From a virus: a stretch of DNA of 21,540 nucleotides. Each line of letters opens with the position of its first letter. Positions within the stretch are counted from its first letter, which is position 1. Both the position numbers and the translations under genes were made by a program. Shown here piece after piece: positions 14,069-21,540 of this stretch. Below the pieces are notes generated by a model. That model saw nothing but the letters and a program-made list of their open reading frames with translations. It did not search any database and was not told where the DNA came from. Location of the stretch: positions 1-21,540 of the IMG/VR virus record IMGVR_UViG_3300024354_000087. The stretch is one strand, 5' to 3'.

Positions 14069-14316
14069 GCTTTCAATGATAACGCTTTTCTAGTTGGCTT
14101 ACCTTTTTCATCCTTCATAGGGCCGGGCATGCCTGACATTCGAGCACAAAAAGATGCACGGCGATTAGCGTCTTTCTCAGTCTTGGGATGAGGAGCAGGC
14201 GGTTTCAGTCCGGGCTTGCCGGGGTTTGCTTTGTTGTAAGATGCACGACCTTTGGCGTTTAATCCGCCTTCAGGGTTCTTACCTTCTTTGCGTTGCCATG
14301 CTGGTGACTTAGCCAT
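14056..14316 (-). CDS. DUF6321-like small phage protein (86 aa)
   Basis: I start at the ATG whose first base is 14316, four bases after an AGGAAT site, instead of a TTG at 14352 inside the giant gene. The product begins MAKSPAWQRKEGKNPEGGLN and continues with AKGRASYNKANPG. It ends with RRASFCARMSGMPGPMKDEK, then GKPTRKALSLKAWNC. This is the pattern I associate with the DUF6321 family, short Gly/Lys-rich proteins in phages near structural genes. No function is known. It begins ten bases after the giant gene's stop and overlaps the Endo VII start by 13 bases. Confidence 0.82.
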   Translation of the reverse strand: MAKSPAWQRKEGKNPEGGLNAKGRASYNKANPGKPGLKPPAPHPKTEKDANRRASFCARMSGMPGPMKDEKGKPTRKALSLKAWNC

Positions 14317-14326
14317 ACGTATTCCT

Positions 14327-17300
14327 TTATTGGTTAACTTGTGACTCAACAAACCTACGATTCGATTTAGTGGTTTCTACACCACCAACAACACCACGTT
14401 CACGCTTACGCGCTTCGGCTGGTGCACGGAACAACTCAGACATTCCCTGACGCTTGTATCCGTTCCTAACTCTCGACTCTTGCAACTTCTGCCAGTCATC
14501 TCGTGCTTCAGCCATTGCTGCTGAGTCACTTGCTCGAGAGCTTTCAACATAACTTGCTTTAATATCTTTGGCACGTTCTGCATAGAACTTGTCAAACTCG
14601 GCAACCACTTTCTGAGTGAATTGTCTGTCTGTAACGGTCGAAGTGGGGAGACCAACCAGTTGGAAACCAGCATCAATCATGCTGACTTCATCAGGACTCA
14701 TCACCAAATCCCCATTGCGCATCGTAATCCCTTGGGTTGGGAAACGATATGCTTTCATCACATTGGCTACGCCATTAGGCATCGCCATCTCTAGGCCCTT
14801 GTAGTAATTGCCTTTGGAAATCAAATCCAATGCATCTGCAAACTTCAGCCCCATACTTGCGGCTGGGCCCATCATACCCACCAACATCTTCTCAGCACCG
14901 GAGCGGGAAGCCAAGTCAGGTTCAACGAATGGACCGAATGGAGACGCAACGTTTTCCATGGACAGCTTCTTGCCCAAAGACTCCAAACCAAAATAAGCAG
15001 GCACACCGCGAAGCAACAGGTCAGCGGCAGGGCCGTCACCTATCATGCGACGTAGTTTGTACTCGTAATCATCGGGTTCATCGGGGTCACCAAACGCTTT
15101 CGATGCAAGCCAAGCAATCTGTGAAACAAACGGCACGCCCAAAGCACCGCCAAGAACTGCCATGTGCGCAACAATGAATTTCAATGAAGCAAACGCTACA
15201 GCTCTTTCTTCTTTACTTGCGCCACGGAATGAGTTGTTAATCAACTTAATCAACATGGACAACTGAATAATTTGGAAGCGTTTGAATTGCCCCAATAAAG
15301 AAGCTGTGTTTCCTTGCAGTATGCGAGGCGCACTTGTGGAAGTGTATGAACCGTGAGTATTGTCAATAACTTCAGCAGCGTACTTGGTAGCAGCAGCCGT
15401 ATCACCGTTCTTATAACGCTCAAGGTATCCACGATAAGCAGCTACGGCAGCGGCAGCACGATTGATTGACTCAATACGTGTATTGACACCTTTGAGTTTA
15501 GCCATGGCTACCTCGAAGGGACCGCGTTCTTCTGTGCGTGCCTTGATGTCTGTCTCAATACCAATGTCGATCTTACCCATGCCAACCAATGTGTTGAGCA
15601 TATTGCGCACATCAGAGGGAGCTTGGTTAAAGTCAATGTGGCCTTCAATCCCAATGTCTTTGGTCAATGGGGCAATATCGCTGTAGGCACGCTTAAGCGC
15701 ACGACCTGTACGGAAGTAACCAAGACGTCCTGCCATGTATGGCTGAGAAAGCACCATGGTCTGCACCATCTGCTGGAGATAGAACGCTGGGTTAGTGGAC
15801 AAAGTCCACAGACTTGTCATGCGTGTTAAGGCAGTTACCAAGTCGCTGACTGGTTTGTAATCCATACTGAGCGCATTGCGGGCATACAACTCGTTGTACA
15901 GGGGGCGTGCTTCTTTCAAATTCTTCTGAGCTTCGACACGCATTGACTCTAATGAATCAGAGATGGCATCGTTACTTGCCATGGAAGCCAAGAAGTGTGC
16001 ATCGGCACGGCCACTGGTAGCCAAGTTGCGCATCATGTTCTTAGAAGCACCAGCCACATTCTTACGTTGACGGGCACTGGACTCAGCCACAACCATTAGA
16101 TACAGATCACCAATAGCTTTGGTCAAAGCAGGATTAGTATCCTCACCACCGCGCTCAGCCATGCCGCGCAAGCGAGACAGACCATACATTAAATCAGCAC
16201 CACCTGCGTAAGACGCATGAGCTTCTTTTTCCGCAGCGTCTTCGGGTTGCACATCATATTGACCAGTTGCGCCCAGTTGAGCAGCAATTTCATCCGCTTC
16301 AGCTTGTGTCTCAGCAAATTCCACAACGTAATGGTTGGGGTCTGAGATGTGGTCTTGCAACCAGTTTTTGGCCTGCTGTGGGTCACCAATGATTGAGTTA
16401 TCTTTGGTGCGGCTTTCTGTTCCTGAAGCAGCTTTTTCGTATGCAATAAACTCAGGTGACTTGGCGACCACTACATAGTTTCCGTAGCGTCCAAGGTATG
16501 CGTAAGGATTACCGACCTGTACTTGTTGCAAGCTGGCGATGCGTTTGAGCGCACTTGCCTTTTCTTTGGCAATCTTATCCAACAGATCAGCATCATTGGC
16601 TGCAGCTTTTTCGCGTGACTCATATTCACGGTCGACAGCATCTCTAGCCGCTTGCTTCTTCATTTGCAATGCTTGGTATCCATGCTCAAATACATCTTTA
16701 ATGAGCTGAGCAGCCGCAGGACTTTGCGCTTGAATTTTATTAAACCGTTCTTCAAAGTCTGGGTCGACCTCAAACAACTTAGTACCCACTTGATGTTCAC
16801 CGGGGTAGTAGCCCCACTTCTTCTCACGAGTGGAATCAAAAATAAATTCATTGACGCTACCAGAGCCTTCGCCTTTTAGATTGGCAGGCAGTCTGTCATA
16901 AGCAGTCAGAATTTTGTTGATGCGGTTTTCAAACTGAACACGTGTGGCATACCGAGCGTACTGTGCATCCAAATACTTGGTTGCCGATGGCATAAACTTC
17001 TTAGCCATACTGACAATGTCTTCAGTCATTGCCGCAGAATATAAACCCTTCTTAGCTGCGCTAAGTAGGTTGGTCACAACATTACGAACTGGCTTTCGTA
17101 ATACCCGTGGTAGTGCGCTGATTACAGTGTCTGTTGTAGATGGTGCGTTAACACCGAACTTCATAGCCATACCAGTTTTATCTACCAACAATGTAGCATT
17201 GCTGTCTAATTCTAGTTTGGGAAGTGTAGTAGCCAGTTTATCTACTGGTACAGTAAGTCGACCTTCCACCATACGGGCTTCTTGTTCACCTGCAATTCCA

Positions 17301-20300
17301 TAATACAAGTAACTTCGCATCTGCTCTTCTGTAATTTTGTACAGTTCTAGAGCTTGCTGTGCCTTTAAAACATAAGTGTCTACCGCCCTGTCTAAATTCA
17401 TTTGCAGCCCTGCAGTTTTTACAGGATCAGTGTTTAAGACTAACTGCAATTGAGCTTCGTTGACCAGATCATCATACCGCGCTATGTGAGAGAGTATTTT
17501 TTCAATAGCAAGCGCTGCTTTTTGCTGACCCGTCTGTCGCAAAATAGCTTCAAACTTAACGAAAGAAACTATAGAGAGTGGATCAGCAATATGGTTTGGT
17601 GACCCGCCGGGATCAAAACCTTCAATCTGTTGAATAGCGTGTTGGATTTCATGTAGTAATGTAGGCATGTCATCTGGATACTGCCCAGACATTGTTATAC
17701 GCCCATTGAACGGATCAAAACTGGCATTTTTTGGTGGCATATCTGCATCAAAAACTAAAGTATAGTCTTTGAGCTGAGGGTACGCTTTAAATAAAGCTGG
17801 GTGCTCAAGAACATCCTGCAGCTCGTAGTCGTGGTCAATTTCGACTCTGTCGTTTTTGAATGGTTTAAATTTGGCATTGGTGTCGGGAATTTCATATTTC
17901 CATTTCCCATCTATGCCTTTAAACCAGCCGGTTTCAACCCACATTTTGTCTTCTGTGGCACCTGCAGCAAACATCAATTTGGCTTTAACCAATTGAGCTT
18001 TAAGCTTATCAGTTTCAGCAGGGTCTAAATTATAGAATGAACGTTGCCCAGCAATGCCAAACTGTGTGCGATTTGCAGTAGACATGTTGCGCTGTGCGTC
18101 TGACATTTCAATTTTTGCAGCACCATAAGCCATGTTAACCACGTCTTGTGCAGTCAATTTATCGGTTCTAAAACCAAGCTTACGTGCAATGGCTTGAATG
18201 GCTGACCACAAAGTGCGAAACCAAGTAGCTAACGGGCCAGTTAACTTTCCTGATGCAGCTGGATCAATACCAGCCAGCATGGATTCTTCAACAAAATATG
18301 CCAACAATTCTGCAGGTTTATCTTGAGTTTCAGTTTGAGCAGCATCTACTCGTGCTTGAGCTTTCTTGGCTATACGGGACTCAAGTGAATTGTCTTTGGA
18401 TGCAACCCAACGGGCTAACTGCGCAGTAAGTTGATCGTAAACAACTTTGGGCAGTAATTTTTCTAAACCCAAATGGGCTCCGACTTCGTGCATAAATTTA
18501 GCACGACCTTCGCCTTTACTGATGCGGTTGGCAATCAGATACGCAGTGCCGTTTGCTGTAACACCATAAGCACCTTTATTGCCAATAGCTTTGGCAAGGT
18601 TCTGTAGGTCTGCTGAATTTGAATTTGCTAAGTCTTCTAAGCTGCCAACAATAACCAGTTTGCGACCAAGGATGTCTGCACGAATAAAGTCTTTAATGTC
18701 TTTGACCAGTTCAGCAGCAGTGTATGGATTAGTGGCTACACCGTCTTTACCAAACTTGGGGTTTACCGCTTCAGCAGTTCCATCAGTGCCTGTTGTCTCA
18801 GGCTTTTCACTGGCCAATACTGTGCCAGCAGGTTGAGGCTTCTCACCGACAATTTTGACAGCAGCAGCAAGGTTAGCTTGTCCACGGTGGACGAGATCAT
18901 CCCAACGAGTTTTTTCAGATTTTGCAAGAAGTTCATATGCGGGTAACTCCGGTGCTAATTGTGATAATGCGGCCCACTCTTCAGCGGGAGTTTTTACTTC
19001 TTCGGCTTTGGCTTCTTGCTTGGGCTCGACTTTGACTTCAGCTTTTCCGGCAGATTTTTTGGGTTTGGCGTTTCCTTTGCCCACCTTTTTGCCACCTCCG
19101 GCTGGTTCGCGAACATTTCCCTCATCTGCGCTTTCGACTTGAACGGCATTCTCATCTCCTTCTTCGGTTACAGCAGCTTCGCCTTTGGCTCTGCGTTTCT
19201 CTTGGCCTTTGGCATAGTCTGCCCACAGCTTCTGAAGCTGTTCTGCTTTGGCAGCACGACGTGGGTCTTTAGGAGGCATTGCTTCCAACTCAGCCTGTAG
19301 TTTTTCAACTTTGGCAAAGAACGCAGCACCTTCACTATCTACAGCACCTTGGCTACCACCAGCGGTGGACACCATGCCCATGGTCTGACCCTCAGCGTTT
19401 TCTTTACCGCCAAGTTCTTCTTGGAGCTTGGCTCCAGGTTTGCCTTCTTGTTCTCCAGCTTCAAGTTCTTCTGCTAATGATGCGGCAGATTGCTCTTCAC
19501 CTTCGTAACGAGTATTATATAGACCAGCCAACTCACCTTGACCAATGCCATCGGGGAATTCAGGTGCTCTATATGCAGCAGCGGCTTCGACAAAACGTGC
19601 GGCAAACGCAGGGTCTACTACTTGGAATTCGCCATCGACCAACTTAACGCCCATGCGTTCCAGTTGTTTTTCAACAGCGTCAACTTTAAGTCCTGTGTAC
19701 GCTGCAATATCTGCATGACGAAACTGCTCAAGCAAAGCCAAGCGAAGGATTTCTGCACGCTTTTCAGCGGGTACAGTATTAGTCCGGTTTTGGATTGGGG
19801 CCAAAACACGTAGCAGCAAATCAGAGATTAGCTGGACGCGACGCTCGCTTGAGATGTGGCTAAGGTCGGTTGAGTAGAAGCTGATGCGGGGGTCGTATGT
19901 GCGTGGGCCATTCTGTACAGATTGTTGATCCACGTTGGGTGTACCGGCTTGCTGGGATTGACCGGATGTTTCCCCGCCACCCAAAGCGCTTTGGCTGGCT
20001 TGTTCACTTGTAGCTCCAGTTACTTGCGACGGCGCGTTACCATTGCCAACATTGGCATCTGCACTGGTGCCAGTCCGTATTCCTTCTCCTGATAACTGTC
20101 CAGTTTGGAGACCAAGCGATCCTTCAGGGACACTTCCTGATTGGACGGATTGAACTCCGCTGGGTTGTACAGTCCCATCTGCTGTTGTAGTTGTTTCTCC
20201 TGTTCCGCCTTCGACTGGAACTGTTCCCAGCCCGGTAGTTGTTTGCAGTGGCAGTTTTCCATCTTTAGCTCCTTTTTCCGCTTTAGCGGTTTGTGCTGCG

Positions 20301-21540
20301 ATAAATCCATCTGTATCTTGACCAGTAATGGCTTCGTAGATGGCGTTGAGTTGCTCCAGTTGATTACCTTTGGTAGTCGTCGAGAGTTTGTTAAGAATCT
20401 GTACGGCCTCATCCAGTGATTGCACATGGTCAATCTGGAACTTGGTCATGGTTTTACCCAAGGCGGCTATGGCTTTTTCAGCGGAACCGCGTGGGTTTGT
20501 GGCATTAAAACTGAAGCTGACCAATGGGCTTGGCTTTTCAGGTGTTGCAAACGCTTTGTTTGCTTGCACGATTGCTTTAGCAATCTGCTGCACATGAGGG
20601 GGCAGTGTATTGAATACATCTGCAAACCGGTTACCAAACGGTGCAATACGTGGGCCAGTAATTGTCTGACCAAAAATGCTTACCGTATCAGGTGAGTACT
20701 CGGATGCCAGCACACCAAGAACATCGTCACGCTTGGCTTGTTGCTGTTGAGCAATTTCAGCTTGTTGATTTTGTGCTGCAGCAGCTTGAGACTGCTGAGC
20801 AATATCAGTTGTACCACCTGTGACGACAGGCGGTGTCATGTTTGCCACTTGGGCTTTGAGTGCTTTGTACTCTTGCTGTTCTTCAGGTGTAAAGAAACGA
20901 CCTTCAGTGGCTGGAATTTTTAATGGTTGACCATCGGGGCCTTCCACGGTGCGTGCAGGTGTGCCTCTACCGATTGCTTCCAACTCAGCCAAACGTGCCA
21001 TGGGGTCTGGGTGGTTTGCTGGCGTAATAGGGGGCGTAACGGGTGGGGCTACATTGGCAGTAGGTGTACCACTAACTTCTGGTTGATTAAAGGCTTGCTG
21101 AATATCGTTAGTCGCAGGAGTGCTTCTACGCCAACCTCCAAGGCCACCACCCATCAAACCGCCAAGGGTTGCACCACCAATAAACGATTCTTTATATCGC
21201 TCAAGCGCTTCAGGATCAGTAAGTGTCGCGTTGGGGTCAACGGCCATACGGCCTGCTTGATTCAATACTTCTTGCCCAGTTTCAGAAATACCTTCTTTCA
21301 GTCCAACACCAGTGGCTGTAGCAGTAGTACGAGCCGCAGCACCCAAGAGACCGCCCGGACGATCAAGTAAATTGATTGTGTTCTTAAATGCACTTCCGCG
21401 CATTAACGCAGTGTCAACACCTAAAGCATTTAAACCTGCATAAGGAATAGCCAATGCCCCAGCAGCCAATAAATCTGTCTTGCCACTTTGCTCACGTTGG
21501 TTACTCAGAATGTCGCCAACAGCAGATGGATATGATGCAG
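14327..21540 (-). CDS. Giant polyvalent virion protein with zincin-like domains, N-terminus outside the window
   Basis: The frame is open to the right edge, so the start lies beyond it; 2403 residues are visible (numbered from the codon at 21538). Gly-rich hydrophobic segments (LAAGALAIPYAGLNAL; GGATLGGLMGGGLGGW) come first, then long Gln/Ala/Gly- and Lys/Glu-rich linkers to about residue 850. A first zincin-like motif HEVGAH is at 1017-1022. A TGWFKGIDGKWKYEI segment leads to HEIQH (1296-1300) with GEQEAR (1417-1422), a likely HExxH metalloprotease. YLGRYG (1681-1686) matches a degenerate PLxRFG motif. The C-terminal part (NPAFYLQQMVQ at 1916, GQFKRFQ at about 2083) resembles large polyvalent protein C-termini. 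It is probably packaged and ejected with the DNA. Confidence 0.88.
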   Translation of the reverse strand, partial: ASYPSAVGDILSNQREQSGKTDLLAAGALAIPYAGLNALGVDTALMRGSAFKNTINLLDRPGGLLGAAARTTATATGVGLKEGISETGQEVLNQAGRMAVDPNATLTDPEALERYKESFIGGATLGGLMGGGLGGWRRSTPATNDIQQAFNQPEVSGTPTANVAPPVTPPITPANHPDPMARLAELEAIGRGTPARTVEGPDGQPLKIPATEGRFFTPEEQQEYKALKAQVANMTPPVVTGGTTDIAQQSQAAAAQNQQAEIAQQQQAKRDDVLGVLASEYSPDTVSIFGQTITGPRIAPFGNRFADVFNTLPPHVQQIAKAIVQANKAFATPEKPSPLVSFSFNATNPRGSAEKAIAALGKTMTKFQIDHVQSLDEAVQILNKLSTTTKGNQLEQLNAIYEAITGQDTDGFIAAQTAKAEKGAKDGKLPLQTTTGLGTVPVEGGTGETTTTADGTVQPSGVQSVQSGSVPEGSLGLQTGQLSGEGIRTGTSADANVGNGNAPSQVTGATSEQASQSALGGGETSGQSQQAGTPNVDQQSVQNGPRTYDPRISFYSTDLSHISSERRVQLISDLLLRVLAPIQNRTNTVPAEKRAEILRLALLEQFRHADIAAYTGLKVDAVEKQLERMGVKLVDGEFQVVDPAFAARFVEAAAAYRAPEFPDGIGQGELAGLYNTRYEGEEQSAASLAEELEAGEQEGKPGAKLQEELGGKENAEGQTMGMVSTAGGSQGAVDSEGAAFFAKVEKLQAELEAMPPKDPRRAAKAEQLQKLWADYAKGQEKRRAKGEAAVTEEGDENAVQVESADEGNVREPAGGGKKVGKGNAKPKKSAGKAEVKVEPKQEAKAEEVKTPAEEWAALSQLAPELPAYELLAKSEKTRWDDLVHRGQANLAAAVKIVGEKPQPAGTVLASEKPETTGTDGTAEAVNPKFGKDGVATNPYTAAELVKDIKDFIRADILGRKLVIVGSLEDLANSNSADLQNLAKAIGNKGAYGVTANGTAYLIANRISKGEGRAKFMHEVGAHLGLEKLLPKVVYDQLTAQLARWVASKDNSLESRIAKKAQARVDAAQTETQDKPAELLAYFVEESMLAGIDPAASGKLTGPLATWFRTLWSAIQAIARKLGFRTDKLTAQDVVNMAYGAAKIEMSDAQRNMSTANRTQFGIAGQRSFYNLDPAETDKLKAQLVKAKLMFAAGATEDKMWVETGWFKGIDGKWKYEIPDTNAKFKPFKNDRVEIDHDYELQDVLEHPALFKAYPQLKDYTLVFDADMPPKNASFDPFNGRITMSGQYPDDMPTLLHEIQHAIQQIEGFDPGGSPNHIADPLSIVSFVKFEAILRQTGQQKAALAIEKILSHIARYDDLVNEAQLQLVLNTDPVKTAGLQMNLDRAVDTYVLKAQQALELYKITEEQMRSYLYYGIAGEQEARMVEGRLTVPVDKLATTLPKLELDSNATLLVDKTGMAMKFGVNAPSTTDTVISALPRVLRKPVRNVVTNLLSAAKKGLYSAAMTEDIVSMAKKFMPSATKYLDAQYARYATRVQFENRINKILTAYDRLPANLKGEGSGSVNEFIFDSTREKKWGYYPGEHQVGTKLFEVDPDFEERFNKIQAQSPAAAQLIKDVFEHGYQALQMKKQAARDAVDREYESREKAAANDADLLDKIAKEKASALKRIASLQQVQVGNPYAYLGRYGNYVVVAKSPEFIAYEKAASGTESRTKDNSIIGDPQQAKNWLQDHISDPNHYVVEFAETQAEADEIAAQLGATGQYDVQPEDAAEKEAHASYAGGADLMYGLSRLRGMAERGGEDTNPALTKAIGDLYLMVVAESSARQRKNVAGASKNMMRNLATSGRADAHFLASMASNDAISDSLESMRVEAQKNLKEARPLYNELYARNALSMDYKPVSDLVTALTRMTSLWTLSTNPAFYLQQMVQTMVLSQPYMAGRLGYFRTGRALKRAYSDIAPLTKDIGIEGHIDFNQAPSDVRNMLNTLVGMGKIDIGIETDIKARTEERGPFEVAMAKLKGVNTRIESINRAAAAVAAYRGYLERYKNGDTAAATKYAAEVIDNTHGSYTSTSAPRILQGNTASLLGQFKRFQIIQLSMLIKLINNSFRGASKEERAVAFASLKFIVAHMAVLGGALGVPFVSQIAWLASKAFGDPDEPDDYEYKLRRMIGDGPAADLLLRGVPAYFGLESLGKKLSMENVASPFGPFVEPDLASRSGAEKMLVGMMGPAASMGLKFADALDLISKGNYYKGLEMAMPNGVANVMKAYRFPTQGITMRNGDLVMSPDEVSMIDAGFQLVGLPTSTVTDRQFTQKVVAEFDKFYAERAKDIKASYVESSRASDSAAMAEARDDWQKLQESRVRNGYKRQGMSELFRAPAEARKRERGVVGGVETTKSNRRFVESQVNQ

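Noticed and set aside
14317-14352. Upstream TTG start for the DUF6321-like protein
   Set aside because: It would lie inside the giant gene and lacks a ribosome site; the ATG at 14316 has AGGAAT and begins at the conserved MAKSPAW.
18855-19300. Plus-strand open frames of about 95 codons opposite the giant gene
   Set aside because: They mirror low-complexity Lys/Glu/Ala coding sequence; their Phe/Ser/Leu-rich translations have no ribosome site or family match.

Overview
The window is part of a tailed double-stranded DNA phage genome, or a prophage, with moderate GC and standard bacterial gene structure. Genes are packed tightly, with many ATGA stop/start overlaps and Shine-Dalgarno-like sites, which suggests a Gram-negative host. 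I see no integrase, repressor, tRNA, CRISPR array, IS element, terminase, portal or capsid gene here. The host cannot be named from the sequence alone. The gene set resembles environmental (freshwater or marine) phages with a family A DNA polymerase and a giant polyvalent virion protein.

Layout. Positions 2-13620 (+) form one long co-directional DNA-metabolism block. Positions 2-3277 carry small genes: the end of an unknown gene, a conserved 214-aa phage protein, two small overlapping ORFs, a DUF3310 (T7 gp1.7-like) protein, winged-helix-like proteins, a glutaredoxin and a 31-aa microprotein. Positions 3274-5124 encode a 616-aa family A DNA polymerase with a 3'-5' exonuclease domain. After a candidate promoter and hairpin (5131-5191) comes a nuclease/helicase cassette: a Cas4/RecB-like Fe-S nuclease, a zinc-ribbon-like protein, a VRR-NUC nuclease, a small HNH-like protein and an SNF2-type helicase. 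Next come a hypothetical gene flanked by a short direct repeat, a conserved phage protein, a predicted ssDNA-binding protein with an acidic tail, a small helical protein, and a 987-aa primase-helicase. A strong intrinsic terminator at 13669-13699 closes the block.

Positions 13685-21540 are on the minus strand and converge on that terminator. Reading 5' to 3' on the minus strand, they hold a giant gene (at least 2403 aa, its start beyond the right edge), a DUF6321-like small protein and an endonuclease VII-type HNH nuclease. The giant protein has two zincin-like motifs (HEVGAH, and HEIQH with a downstream GEQEAR), a degenerate PLxRFG motif and a C-terminal region like those of phage polyvalent or ejected virion proteins. 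This arm is probably the end of the late/virion transcription unit.

How the genes fit together. Polymerase, primase-helicase, SSB-like protein and SNF2 helicase would give nearly self-sufficient replication. The Cas4-like, VRR-NUC, HNH and Endo VII nucleases would process host DNA or recombination and packaging intermediates. The most notable observations are a Leu at the polymerase site equivalent to E. coli Pol I residue 762, the architecture of the giant protein, the repeat-flanked gene at 8268-8978, and three candidate cis-acting RNA/DNA elements.
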